From the NCBI RefSeq assembly GCF_016862195.1, contig NZ_BOMM01000051.1, positions 124,001 to 188,000 of the forward strand: a stretch of 64,000 nt of DNA, given 5' to 3'. The translations under genes were made by a program, and so were the position numbers. The stretch is from Paractinoplanes ferrugineus (GTDB lineage Bacteria; Actinomycetota; Actinomycetes; Mycobacteriales; Micromonosporaceae). Under the pieces are notes generated by a model, which worked only from the letters and a program-made list of their open reading frames with translations, made no database searches and was not told the DNA's origin. Within the stretch, counting starts at the first letter, position 1, and every line of letters starts with the position of its first letter. Of the stretch, positions 45,394-53,931 are shown in pieces.

Positions 45394-46121
45394 TCCGCAC
45401 GCACACCCGGTTCCAGCTGCTCGAGACGTCACGCACACCGATCGCGATAATCGGCAGCGCGATCTGGCCGGCCGCGTCGATGCTCGCGTTCGTCGTCCCC
45501 TACGCGGGCGACGACCCGCATTTCGCCAACGCCACGACCGCGTCGATGCTGACCTTCGCGGTGATGAGCACCAACCTTTTCCAGTACGGCGTGGGCGTGG
45601 CCGACGACCGGGTGCAGCCCTGGGACCCGTACGTGCGGACCCTCGCCGCCGGGGCCCTGCCCCGCTTCGCCGGTCGGCTGCTGGCCGGCCTCGCGCTGAT
45701 GGCCGTCGCCCTGCTCCCGGTCGTGCTGATCTCGGCGTTCCTGACCGCGGCCTCGCTCAGCCCGGCCCGCTTCCTGCTCGCGGCTCTCGCCATCACGTTC
45801 ATCGCGGTGCCGTTCATCCTGATGGGCCTCGCGATCGGCTACTCGATGCCGCCGAAGGCCGCGGTCGTGGTCGCGCAGGTCCTGTTCCTGCCGCTGGCGT
45901 TCGGCGGCGGGCTGATGAGCGCACCCGGCTGGGCGCCCGGCTTCGTCGAGACCGTCGGACCCTACCTGCCGACCGGCGGAGCGGTGCGTCTTATGTGGGC
46001 GGCCGTCGGGGAAGCCCCGATCCGTCCGGTTTCCGTTGTGTCGCTGATCACTTGGACCGCCGCCCTAGCTGGGGTGGCCTGGTGGGCCTATCGGCGCGAC
46101 GAGGGTCGCCGGTTCAGCTAG
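45381..46121 (+). CDS. ABC-2 type permease
   Basis: This 246-residue membrane subunit has six helices, as in ABC-2 exporters. ATG 45381 lies inside the ATPase gene with GAGAGG 4 bases before it. Conserved features are the helix starting at SRTPIAIIGSAIWPAASML and the late hairpin with SAPGWAPGFVETVGPYLPTGG. It is the last gene of the operon. Confidence 0.9.
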   Translation: MSGLIRTHTRFQLLETSRTPIAIIGSAIWPAASMLAFVVPYAGDDPHFANATTASMLTFAVMSTNLFQYGVGVADDRVQPWDPYVRTLAAGALPRFAGRLLAGLALMAVALLPVVLISAFLTAASLSPARFLLAALAITFIAVPFILMGLAIGYSMPPKAAVVVAQVLFLPLAFGGGLMSAPGWAPGFVETVGPYLPTGGAVRLMWAAVGEAPIRPVSVVSLITWTAALAGVAWWAYRRDEGRRFS

Positions 46122-46125
46122 AACA

Positions 46126-46148
46126 TTGACACTTAAAGTTGCTTAAAG
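46126..46148 (+). promoter_or_regulatory. TTGACA and tandem CTTAAAG repeats before the VOC gene
   Basis: TTGACA (46126-46131) abuts two direct copies of CTTAAAG (46132-46138 and 46142-46148), spaced exactly 10 bases. This is like a tandem binding site one helical turn apart. No -10 hexamer is obvious at normal spacing. Confidence 0.45.
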
Positions 46149-46171
46149 GTCCGCGGTGCCACGATTTCCCG

Positions 46172-46936
46172 ATGAACACCGCATCGACGCCCGGCTTTCC
46201 CACCTGGGTTGACTTGGGAACCGCCGATCTCGCGGGTGCGACTCGCTTCTACGCCGGGCTGTTCGGCTGGACCGCCGACGTGGCCGGCGAGGAATTCGGC
46301 GGATACACCACCTTCCTGCTCAACGGCCGCCCCGTGGCGGGGGCCGGACCCCTTTACGGCGAGGGCCAGCCCACGGCCTGGAGCACGTACATCGCCACCG
46401 CCAACGCCGACGCGATCGCCGAGCGGGTGCTCGCGGCCGGCGGCAAAGTCCTGGTCCCCCCGTTCGACGTGCTCGACCAGGGGCGGATGGCGGCCTTCCT
46501 CGACCCGTCCGGTGCCCCGTTCAGCGTCTGGCAGGCCGGCACCATGCGCGGAGCCTCGATCTTCGACGTGCCCGGCACGCTCACCTGGAACGAACTGAAC
46601 ACCCGCGACCTGGACGGGTCGGCGGGGTTCTACGGCGCGGTGTTCGGGTGGGTGTTCCGGCACAGCACGATGGGCTCGCAGCGCTACCTGGTGGCGAAAC
46701 TGAACGAGATCCCGATCTGCGGCATCCAGCCGATGGCCGCCCCGGACTGGCCTGTCGACATGCCGGCCCACTGGATGATCTATTTCGCCGTGCAGGACTG
46801 CGACCGGTCGGCGGCCCACGCCCACGCGCTGGGCGGCCAGGTGTTGCGGCCGCCCACGAACCTGTCGATCGGGCGGTACGCGGTGCTCGAAGACCCCCAG
46901 GGCGGAATGTTCGCGATCCTCGCTCCGCAGCACTAG
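46172..46936 (+). CDS. two-domain VOC (glyoxalase/bleomycin-resistance fold) protein
   Basis: This 254-residue protein consists of two VOC modules (about 1-125 and 130-254). Each has the repeat phrase W-x-(D/E)-L-x-T-x-D-L-x-G-(A/S)-x-x-F-Y (WVDLGTADLAGATRFYAGLF, WNELNTRDLDGSAGFYGAVF). VOC proteins bind metals and small molecules in enzymes or resistance proteins; no substrate is evident. ATG 46172 is chosen over a longer frame that runs through the promoter repeats. It converges on the btuD-like gene with a 4-base overlap. Confidence 0.88.
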   Translation: MNTASTPGFPTWVDLGTADLAGATRFYAGLFGWTADVAGEEFGGYTTFLLNGRPVAGAGPLYGEGQPTAWSTYIATANADAIAERVLAAGGKVLVPPFDVLDQGRMAAFLDPSGAPFSVWQAGTMRGASIFDVPGTLTWNELNTRDLDGSAGFYGAVFGWVFRHSTMGSQRYLVAKLNEIPICGIQPMAAPDWPVDMPAHWMIYFAVQDCDRSAAHAHALGGQVLRPPTNLSIGRYAVLEDPQGGMFAILAPQH

Positions 46937-47877
46937 CCCCGGGTCGGCACGACAAGTGGGCCGTGCTCGCCCTCGACGACCCGCACCCGCACCCGGTAGT
47001 GCTCAGCCAGAATCCGCTCGGTCAGCACCGTGGCCGGCGGGCCGGACGCCACCACCCGGCCCGCCGACAACAGCACCATGCGGTCGGCATATTCGCCGGC
47101 GGTCGTCAGGTCGTGCATGGTGGCGAGCACGGTAAGCCCCCGTTCGGCCCGCAGTCGGTCGACGAGTTCGAGCACTTCCTGCTGGTGCCCGATGTCGAGG
47201 GCGCTGGTCGGCTCGTCGAGCAGCAGGATGCGAGCGCCCTGCGCCAGCGCCCGGGCGAGGAAGACCCGCTGCCGTTCGCCTCCGCTGAGCGTGTCGAGCC
47301 GCCGCCCGGCGAACCGCTCCAGGTCGAGTGCCACCAGCACGTCCTCGACGGCGGCGAGGTCGGCTTCCGACTCCCGGCCCAGCGGCGGCACATAGGGCGT
47401 ACGCCCGAGCAGCACGTAGTCGAAGACCCGCATGGCGGACGGAACCACCGGCGACTGCGTGACGGTGGCGATCGTCTTGGCCCGTTCGCGCCGGGGCAAC
47501 CGCTCGACGGCCGCCCCGTCCAACTCGACGCTGCCCTCGAAGGGAAGCAGCCCGCCGATGGCCCGGAGCGCTGTCGACTTGCCCGCCCCGTTCGGCCCGA
47601 TGATCGTCACCCATTCCCCCCGGGCGACGTCGAGGTCGACACCGTCCACGATGAGCGTCCGCTCGAGCCGGACCCGAAGCCCCCGAACCGCGACAGCCGG
47701 CCCGGCCCCGCCTCGGTCGGCCCCGCCCCGGTCGGCCCCGCCCCGGTCGGCAGCCGTCTTCGGCCGGTCGTTCCCGGCGTCGCCCAGCGCCGGAGTCGCG
47801 GGTGCGGCGGTGGGGCGGCGGCCCGAGGTCGGGGCGTGCGGGCCGGGGCCGGGTGGGGCCGGGTCGAGGGTGGTCAC
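46933..47877 (-). CDS. btuD: cobalamin-type ABC transporter ATPase
   Basis: This 314-residue FecE/BtuD-type ATPase has Walker A GPNGAGKST near 94-102, LSGGERQRVFLARAL and Walker B ILLLDEPTSALD. A Pro/Ala/Gly-rich N-terminal extension of about 60 residues precedes the core and contains a three-fold RGGAD repeat, absent from typical BtuD. It overlaps btuC by GTGA. Cobalamin specificity comes from the riboswitch upstream of the operon. Confidence 0.85.
   Translation of the reverse strand: MTTLDPAPPGPGPHAPTSGRRPTAAPATPALGDAGNDRPKTAADRGGADRGGADRGGAGPAVAVRGLRVRLERTLIVDGVDLDVARGEWVTIIGPNGAGKSTALRAIGGLLPFEGSVELDGAAVERLPRRERAKTIATVTQSPVVPSAMRVFDYVLLGRTPYVPPLGRESEADLAAVEDVLVALDLERFAGRRLDTLSGGERQRVFLARALAQGARILLLDEPTSALDIGHQQEVLELVDRLRAERGLTVLATMHDLTTAGEYADRMVLLSAGRVVASGPPATVLTERILAEHYRVRVRVVEGEHGPLVVPTRG
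47700..47749. repeat. 15-base tandem repeat in btuD 5' end
   Basis: About three units of CGGTCGGCCCCGCCC encode the RGGAD repeat in the N-terminal linker of the ATPase. Such tracts are prone to slippage. Confidence 0.7.
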
Positions 47878-48926
47878 AGGGCGGCCGTCCGGGTGGTTCG
47901 GAGGACGACGATGAAGAACGGGGCGCCGAAGAGCGCGGTCACCACCCCGATCGGGATCTCGGCCGCGCCGCCGGCGGTTCGGGCGACCAGGTCGGCGAGG
48001 GTCAGGAACGCGCCGCCGAACAGGACCGACAGCGGGAGGATCGAGCGGTAGCTCGGGCCGGCGAGCAGGCGCATCGTGTGCGGGACGATGATGCCGACGA
48101 AGCCGATCAAACCGGAGACCGACACCGCCGCAGCCGTGCCCAGGGACGCCGCGATGATCAGCAGATAGCGGCTCCGCTGCGGGTGCAGACCCAGGCCGGC
48201 TGCTTCCTCGTCACCCACCGTCAGGACGTCCAGTTCGCGGCGCTGCGACAGGACGATCGCCCCGGTCACTGCGGCGTAGGGCAGAACCAGCAGCACATCG
48301 TGCCAACCGGCGGTGGCGAGGCGGCCGAGCAGCCACGAGTAGACCTCACGCAGGGTGTCGACGTGCTGCTGCATGACATAGGTCTGGGCGGCGGCAAGGA
48401 ACGTCGAGACCGCGACCCCGGCCAGGATCAACGTGGCCGGTGCGCGGTCCCGGCCACCCGCGGCGCCGAGGAGCCAGGTCAGCGCGGTCGCGACGAGCGC
48501 GCCCGCGAACGCCGCGAACGGGACACCGAACGGGAGGTTGGTGGTGGCCTCGCCGGCCGTCGAACGGAACGCGATCACCATGGTCACACCCAGGCCGGCG
48601 CCCGCCGCGACGCCCAGCAGGTGCGGGTCAGCCAGCGGGTTACGGAAGACGCCCTGGTAGGCGGCACCGGCCAGGGCCAGCATGCCGCCCACCAGCAGGC
48701 CGAGGAGCACGCGCGGCAGCCGCAGCTGGGTGACGATCGCGATCTCACGCTCGGTGAGACCGCTGTGCAGCCGTACACCGGGAATGAGATTCAGCAGTTC
48801 GGCCGCGACCCCGGCGGGCGGGAGCGCGACCGAGCCGAAGGCGAGGCCGGCGACCACCGCCACCAACACCGCGAGAAGGCCCGCCAGAAGCCAGACCGGC
48901 CGCAGGCCGGCGGGCCGAACATTCAC
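47874..48926 (-). CDS. btuC: cobalamin-type ABC transporter permease (FecCD/BtuC family)
   Basis: This 350-residue permease of about ten helices has the FecCD signatures RLPRVLLGLLVGGMLALAGA, QGVFRNPLADPHLLGVAAGA and, near the end, GLIGFVGIIVPHTMRLLAG. GTGA overlaps link it to the binding protein gene before it and the ATPase gene after it. It should form a homodimer with the ATPase and import a corrinoid delivered by the lipoprotein. Confidence 0.88.
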   Translation of the reverse strand: MNVRPAGLRPVWLLAGLLAVLVAVVAGLAFGSVALPPAGVAAELLNLIPGVRLHSGLTEREIAIVTQLRLPRVLLGLLVGGMLALAGAAYQGVFRNPLADPHLLGVAAGAGLGVTMVIAFRSTAGEATTNLPFGVPFAAFAGALVATALTWLLGAAGGRDRAPATLILAGVAVSTFLAAAQTYVMQQHVDTLREVYSWLLGRLATAGWHDVLLVLPYAAVTGAIVLSQRRELDVLTVGDEEAAGLGLHPQRSRYLLIIAASLGTAAAVSVSGLIGFVGIIVPHTMRLLAGPSYRSILPLSVLFGGAFLTLADLVARTAGGAAEIPIGVVTALFGAPFFIVVLRTTRTAAL

Positions 48927-49843
48927 GCCGGGACCTTGGCCACCGCGTCCGCGACAGACTGCACGAGATCAACGGTACGGGGGCCCCAGCGCGACGCGAT
49001 GTCGTCGTCGAGGGCGTAGATTCGGCCGGCCTTGACCGCGTTGATGGTGTTCCAGCCCTTGCGCGTGGTGACCGTCTGCGCCGACTGCTGGCAGCACTTG
49101 CTGTCGGCCAGGAAGATCGTGTCCGGATTGGACTTGATCAGCGCTTCCTGGGAGAGCTGCGGGTAACCGCCCTTGGAACCGTCGGCGTCGGCGGCGTCCG
49201 CCACATTTGTCATGCCGAACAGCGTGAAGATCGAACCGATGAACGTCTTCGAGGTGACCGAGTAGAACGTCGGGTCGAGCTCGTAGTAATAGCTGAGCGG
49301 CTTCGACCGGGCCGGCACCTCCTTCACGATCTTGTCGATCTGGGTGGCCATCCGCTGGTGCAGCGCCTCGGCCTCGGCCTGATGGCCGGTGAGCGTGCCG
49401 ATCTCGCCGATCTCCCGATAGCTGTCGTCCAGGGTGGTCGCGGCCGGAGTCAGGTAGACCGGGATCTTGAGGGTGGTCAGCTGCGACACGATCTTGTCGG
49501 TGTCGTTCGACAGGAGCACGAGGTCGGGGTTCTTGGCGGCGATCGCCTCGGCGTTGGGCTTGAAGCCGGAGAGGTCCGTCTTGGGCGCGTCGGCCGGGAA
49601 GTTCGACTGGTCGTCGACGGCCACGACCTGCGGGCCGGCCCCGATCGCGTACAGCATCTCGGTGCCGCTCGGGGTGAGCGAGACGATCCGCTCGGGTCGC
49701 TTGTCGAGCGTCACGCTCCCGGCCGTGACCGGATAGGCGGCTGATGCCGAAGTGGTGGGCGACACCTGTGTCTTGTCGTCGCCGCACCCGCCGGCAAGCA
49801 GCAGGGCGGCGGTGGTCACGGCGGCGATGAGCACACGTTTCAT
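48923..49843 (-). CDS. btuF: cobalamin-type substrate-binding lipoprotein
   Basis: This 306-residue lipoprotein has lipobox LAGGC (Cys20) and two alpha/beta lobes joined by a helix, as in class III binding proteins (PERIVSLTPSGTEMLYAIGA; DLVLLSND). It delivers ligand to BtuC. GGAGG lies 6 bases before the ATG. The gene is first in the operon and lies under the cobalamin riboswitch. Family members also bind siderophores, so the corrinoid assignment rests on the riboswitch. Confidence 0.88.
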   Translation of the reverse strand: MKRVLIAAVTTAALLLAGGCGDDKTQVSPTTSASAAYPVTAGSVTLDKRPERIVSLTPSGTEMLYAIGAGPQVVAVDDQSNFPADAPKTDLSGFKPNAEAIAAKNPDLVLLSNDTDKIVSQLTTLKIPVYLTPAATTLDDSYREIGEIGTLTGHQAEAEALHQRMATQIDKIVKEVPARSKPLSYYYELDPTFYSVTSKTFIGSIFTLFGMTNVADAADADGSKGGYPQLSQEALIKSNPDTIFLADSKCCQQSAQTVTTRKGWNTINAVKAGRIYALDDDIASRWGPRTVDLVQSVADAVAKVPA

Positions 49844-49939
49844 GTGGGTCCTCCGGTCGGCTCGGCGTGCGGTGGTGCTTCGCCGACAGGACCCGGGACG
49901 ATCACCGGTCCGTCCGCGAGGCGCCCCTCCCCGAGAGCG

Positions 49940-50070
49940 CTTTCTTCGCGACCGTCGTCCAGGCGACCTGGCTGAACCTCGCCGTTCTCAGCAAACGGGA
50001 GGCATCACAGTTGCGGGACAGCGCCGGACTCGCACCGGCTTCGCTGAGACGCGGTCACCAGCACGCTATC
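49940..50070 (-). ncRNA. cobalamin riboswitch
   Basis: Read on the minus strand, the leader of btuF contains the core GCCGGTGCGAGTCCGG, CGCTGTCCCGCAACTGT (the B12-box region). Further on is CAGCCAGGTCGCCTGG, matching the conserved AGCCAGGA-ACCTGCC element. These occur in the right order about 120-200 bases before the start. The remaining about 95 bases hold the expression platform, with GC-rich segments that could mask GGAGG. High B12 should lower importer expression. Boundaries are approximate. Confidence 0.88.
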
Positions 50071-50098
50071 CCACGAGATGGACACGGGCGGCGCCGGA

Positions 50099-50449
50099 TT
50101 ACTTCTTGGGCTCGTCCGCCGGCTCACTGTCGAGCTGGACGACCCGATCGCCGGTCGCCGGCTCGCTGTCGTGCCGGACCACCCGGTCGCCGGCCGCCGC
50201 GGCATCCTCGTCGCCGGCCAGGGCGGCCCGCAGCCGCTCCTTCTCGGTGGTGCGCCGGGACGCGGCCCCGGCCAGCTGCTCGCCCAGCCGGTTGCGCCAG
50301 TCGGCCAGCAGGAAGTAGGACAGCACGGCCGAGGCCAGCAGCGCGAGCATCGCTTTCACCAGGATGTTCAGCGGAAGCGGCAGCATCAGCACGAAGAGCA
50401 GCACGAACAGGCCGAGCCGGCCGAGCGTGTATTTGATGGCGGGACTCAT
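50099..50449 (-). CDS. DUF4229 family membrane protein
   Basis: This 116-residue protein has two membrane helices (about 10-29 and 31-48), then a charged tail. The tail contains a 12-residue tandem duplication (GDRVVRHDSEPA / GDRVVQLDSEPA). It matches the actinobacterial DUF4229 family, which often accompanies mqnE and the UbiX-type gene. The function is unknown; linkage suggests a link to menaquinone or membrane homeostasis. It lies 10 bases past the preceding membrane-protein gene. Confidence 0.75.
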   Translation of the reverse strand: MSPAIKYTLGRLGLFVLLFVLMLPLPLNILVKAMLALLASAVLSYFLLADWRNRLGEQLAGAASRRTTEKERLRAALAGDEDAAAAGDRVVRHDSEPATGDRVVQLDSEPADEPKK

Positions 50450-50459
50450 GAGCTCTTTC

Positions 50460-50891
50460 CTAACCCGCGCGGTGGCTGAGCCACCGAAGGCCGTAGAACC
50501 AGATCAGGCAATAGACGAGCGTGAAGCCGGCGGCGCCGGCGATGCCACTGATGAGTACGGGGAAAAGCGGCGCCGCCAAGCTCGCGAAACTCAGCCCGGT
50601 CGCCACCCCGAAGCCCGCCGCCAGCACCGCCACCACGACCCGGTTCGGTCCGCTCGGACGGGCCGCCCGGAACTCCTCGACGAAGAGCCACAGCGGCAGG
50701 GCGAGGGCGAGCCAGCCACTGGTGTCGCCGAAGTCACCGGCCCGCACCAGCGCCAGGATCGCCTCGAAGGCGAGCAGCAGGACGACGCCGATCACCAGTC
50801 CGGCAAGCGCGGTGCCGAGCAGATCGCCGATGGTGGCCAGGCGTCCGCTCGCGTCACGGCGTGGTCGCCGCTCACTCTTGGTCTCGGTCAT
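50460..50891 (-). CDS. membrane protein of unknown function
   Basis: This 143-residue protein has a basic N-terminus (ETKSERRPRRDASGR) and three or four membrane helices. It has no motif that I recognise. It sits between mqnE and the DUF4229 gene in the same direction with short spacers (23 and 10 bases), so it is probably cotranscribed. Confidence 0.7.
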   Translation of the reverse strand: MTETKSERRPRRDASGRLATIGDLLGTALAGLVIGVVLLLAFEAILALVRAGDFGDTSGWLALALPLWLFVEEFRAARPSGPNRVVVAVLAAGFGVATGLSFASLAAPLFPVLISGIAGAAGFTLVYCLIWFYGLRWLSHRAG

Positions 50892-50914
50892 GACCCCCCG
50901 AGGGTACTGCTCGT

Positions 50915-51988
50915 TTACGCCCAGACCGTGGCCGGCTCGGCGCGGCGCGATGCCAAGGACGGGGCCGGCTCGTGTTCGCGGACCACCTCGTAGCGCGAGT
51001 TGCGCTCGACCGGCTGGAAACCGGCATCCCAGATCAGCTCGAGCACGTCGTCGCGGTGCATCGAGTGCGGTGTCGCCTCGGCCGTCACCACCGAGCCGTC
51101 GAGGTCGTCGGCGCCGAAGTTGAGGGTGAGCTGGGCGACGGACGGCCCGTGCATCGCCCAGATGCTCTTCAGGTGCGGCACGTTGTCGAACAGCAGCCGG
51201 GACACCGCGAACGTCTTCAGCGACTCGGCCGGCGCCGTGCCGCCCTCGTCGCGCACCGGGATGAGGACCGCGAAGCCGCCGGTCTCGTCCTGCAGCTCGC
51301 GCAGCCGGAGCACGTGATCGACCCGCCGGCGGGGCTCGTCGCGGGGGCCGTAGAGCATCGTGGCCGGCGTCTTCATACCTTTTTCATGGGCGACGCGATG
51401 GATGCGCGCCCAGTCGTCCCACCGGTTGTCGTCGCGGTCGAAGATCTCCGAACCGCCGCCGGTGAGCGACTCGAGGCCGGCGTCCCGCAACTCGTCGAGG
51501 ATCTCGCCCGCGGAGCGCCCGCTGATCTGCTCGAGGCGCTGGATCTCGGTGGCGTTGAAAGCGAGGAGCTCGACCCCGGGCAACGCGGCCGTCAGCTCCC
51601 GCAGGGCCTCGGCATATCGACTCAGTGGCAGCGCGAGCCGCAGGCCGTCGACGAGGTGCAGCTCGGACAGCTGCTCGCCGGCCATCTCCCGGGCCGTGCG
51701 CACGACCTCGTCGAGGCCAAGCGCCCCTCCGGAACTAGGGGGGTTTTCGTCCGATTCGCGGCTGAAGGAACAATAGGCGCAACTTGCCGCGCAGACATTT
51801 GTCAGATTGAGGTGCCGGTTGACGTTGAACATCACCCGCTCGCCGTTCAACTCGGTGCGCCGGCGATGGGCCAGCCGACCAAGCCAGGCGAGGTCGTCCG
51901 ACCCGTACAGCGCGACGCCGTCCTCGCGGGTCAATCGCTCACCTGCATATACCTTGGCCTCGAGCTCACGCTTGCGTCCGGCATCCAT
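50915..51988 (-). CDS. mqnE: aminofutalosine synthase MqnE, shortened form
   Basis: This 357-residue radical SAM enzyme of the futalosine route joins 3-enolpyruvylbenzoate and SAM-derived adenosyl. The cluster motif is C66-x3-C70-x2-C73 (CAASCAYCSF), and RVDHVLRLRELQDETGGF plus PVERNSRYEVVRE are family blocks. Compared with my recollection of the Streptomyces enzyme (about 387 residues), several segments are missing or changed. The usual GLHPNLP is GLRLALP. The loop after EIF is about 8 residues shorter. About 20 residues are missing after the IP block and about 8 before the last helix. It is in frame and otherwise well conserved, so not an obvious pseudogene. Confidence 0.85.
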   Translation of the reverse strand: MDAGRKRELEAKVYAGERLTREDGVALYGSDDLAWLGRLAHRRRTELNGERVMFNVNRHLNLTNVCAASCAYCSFSRESDENPPSSGGALGLDEVVRTAREMAGEQLSELHLVDGLRLALPLSRYAEALRELTAALPGVELLAFNATEIQRLEQISGRSAGEILDELRDAGLESLTGGGSEIFDRDDNRWDDWARIHRVAHEKGMKTPATMLYGPRDEPRRRVDHVLRLRELQDETGGFAVLIPVRDEGGTAPAESLKTFAVSRLLFDNVPHLKSIWAMHGPSVAQLTLNFGADDLDGSVVTAEATPHSMHRDDVLELIWDAGFQPVERNSRYEVVREHEPAPSLASRRAEPATVWA

Positions 51989-52198
51989 CGGCGCCCCTCC
52001 TTCTACCCGCGGACGAGCCTACGTCCCACCCCTGACAAGATCACGACCGCCGGGTTCCGGGGCGGCCCGGCCCACGATGTCGATCTTCGGATTTACAGGC
52101 TTCTTTCATCTCTGATCAATCGACAGCCGTAGGAGCCATGAGGTAAGCCTTTAGAGGGACGAGAAGTGGCGAGTACCTTCGTCACGGACGGGGAGCAA

Positions 52199-53869
52199 AT
52201 GGCTACTGCACGTTACGGAGACCGGCGAAGGCGATCGGCGCGCCCATGGTGGCGCCCCGTGATGTTTTCGGCTGCCGCCGCCGCTGCGATCGCCGCCCTG
52301 TTCAACCCTCTTCCCGCGGTCGCCGCCCCGCCGAGCGTGCCGCAGGTCCCGGCCGCTCCCGCCGTGCCCGACGCCGGCTCCCGACCGATGGCGCTCGGCA
52401 CCCTGTTGATGCCCGGTCAGGTCGCGTCCACACCCACGGTCACGCCGACCCTGATCGGGTCCGCGACCAGCCCCGTGCTGCAGCAGATCGAGAAGGGCCG
52501 CGCCGAGATCGCCACCATGGGCGACGATCTGATCAAGCTCGGCCAGGACCGCGATCTCGCGCAGACCCAGTTCAAGACCACCGAGCAGCGTTACGACGAC
52601 GCCGCCGCCAACCTCCAGGACGCGCGTACCGCCGCCGCCGACGCCGCGGCCAAGGCGCTGCGCGAAGCCGCCGCGATGCCACCTGGCGCCTACGTTCCCG
52701 GCCTGGCCGGGCTCGACGACCTGGCCCGCATCCAGCGCGGTGACGCCTCCACCGAGCAGGCGACGACCCGCCAGATCGAGTCGGCCGAGACCGCCGTCCA
52801 GCTCGCTCTCGACGAGGAGACCCTCGCCAAGAAGCACTGGGACGACCTGGTCGCGCAATACACCAAGACCAACACCACGCTCAACCAGAAGCAGGCGGCG
52901 CAGCAGACCCTCGAGCTCGCCCACGTCGACGAGCTCAGCGCGGCCGAGACCAGCGAGACCGCCGCCGACAGCGCCCTGGGCGCGCAGTACCTGACCGGCG
53001 CCGAAGCCGGCCGCGGCGCCGACGCGCGCGCCGTCAAGGCCGTGGAGTTCGCGCTGTCCCAGCGCGGCAAGCCATACGAGTGGTCCGAGGAGGGCCCGAA
53101 CACCTACGACTGCTCCGGCCTGATGTGGGCGTCCTACCGCACGGTCGGATTCCAGCTCCAGCGCGTCTCCCGCGACCAGTACTGGCAGACCCGCAACAAG
53201 GTCGTCGACCGCTATTCGCTGCTCCCCGGCGACCTGCTGTTCTTCAGCTATTCGAACAGCTGGCGCGGCATCCACCACGTCGCGATGTACGCGGGCAACG
53301 GCATGATGGTCGAGGCCCCGCGCACCGGCCTCAACGTCCGCCTCACCCCGGTCCGCTGGTCCCGGCTCTTCCAGGCCACCCGGGTCTTCGGCTCGGTGCC
53401 CGGGGTCACCGAGGGCCCCGTGCTCGGCGCCCCCGACCCCGACCCGGCCGACTCCGCCACCGGCGGCCCGAAGCCGCCCACGACCCCGGCCGGCAGCAGC
53501 AAGCCGACCACCCCGACCACCCCCGCCAAGCCCACCACAAGCCCGACCGGCGGCACCAAGCCGACCACGAGCCCGACCCCGAGCGGCTCCACCCCCGCCA
53601 CGCCGCCCACGACCACGCCGCCCACCACGACGCCGCCGGTAACGACGACGTCGCCGCAGCCCGCGGAGACCTCCGCGCCGCCCACCGGCGGCACCAGCTC
53701 GGGTGGCACCAGCTCGGGCGGCACCAGCTCGGGCGGCACCAGCTCCGGCAGCGAGAGCAAGCCGGCCAGCAGCTCGACGTCGTCGCGGGCGAGCGCGACA
53801 AAGGAAACCAGTTCCTCCAGCGCCGCTCAGTCGGCATCGTCGTCCTCGGCGTCCGCATCCTCAGACTGA
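52199..53869 (+). CDS. secreted NlpC/P60 peptidoglycan endopeptidase
   Basis: This 556-residue exported hydrolase cuts peptide bonds in peptidoglycan. A signal peptide (about 1-43, ending LPAVAA) is followed by a helical coiled-coil region (about 85-270). The NlpC/P60 domain has catalytic Cys305 in NTYDCSGL and His360 in HHVAMY. A disordered Pro/Thr/Ser tail contains repeats (GGTSS x4). ATG 52199 has GGGGAG before it; GTG 52166 is an alternative. The coiled coil may keep the active site closed until a partner binds, as in RipA/RipC-type enzymes (inference). Confidence 0.9.
   Translation: MATARYGDRRRRSARPWWRPVMFSAAAAAAIAALFNPLPAVAAPPSVPQVPAAPAVPDAGSRPMALGTLLMPGQVASTPTVTPTLIGSATSPVLQQIEKGRAEIATMGDDLIKLGQDRDLAQTQFKTTEQRYDDAAANLQDARTAAADAAAKALREAAAMPPGAYVPGLAGLDDLARIQRGDASTEQATTRQIESAETAVQLALDEETLAKKHWDDLVAQYTKTNTTLNQKQAAQQTLELAHVDELSAAETSETAADSALGAQYLTGAEAGRGADARAVKAVEFALSQRGKPYEWSEEGPNTYDCSGLMWASYRTVGFQLQRVSRDQYWQTRNKVVDRYSLLPGDLLFFSYSNSWRGIHHVAMYAGNGMMVEAPRTGLNVRLTPVRWSRLFQATRVFGSVPGVTEGPVLGAPDPDPADSATGGPKPPTTPAGSSKPTTPTTPAKPTTSPTGGTKPTTSPTPSGSTPATPPTTTPPTTTPPVTTTSPQPAETSAPPTGGTSSGGTSSGGTSSGGTSSGSESKPASSSTSSRASATKETSSSSAAQSASSSSASASSD
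53690..53749. repeat. four 15-base tandem repeats in the NlpC tail
   Basis: Four near-identical units of GGCACCAGCTCGGGC encode the (GGTSS) repeat of the C-terminal tail. They are expected to vary in number between strains. Confidence 0.85.
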
Positions 53870-53913
53870 GCCGCCCGTTTGCCTTGGAAACCGGGCGGGA
53901 AAGATCGTCTTTT

Positions 53914-53931
53914 CCGGTGGCAACCCACCGG
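53914..53931. terminator. hairpin after the NlpC/P60 gene
   Basis: CCGGTGG-CAAC-CCACCGG, a perfect 7-base stem, lies 45 bases past the stop codon. A second, weaker stem (CCGCCCG / CGGGCGG) lies just before it. No U-tract is present. Confidence 0.45.

Noticed and set aside
50915..51988. mqnE as a pseudogene
   Set aside because: The frame is intact, the cluster cysteines are present and distal blocks are conserved, so the shortened loops are treated as a variant instead.
52015..52165. cyclic-di-AMP (ydaO) riboswitch before the NlpC/P60 gene
   Set aside because: Cell-wall hydrolase genes in actinobacteria often have one, but I could not find the conserved core sequence here.
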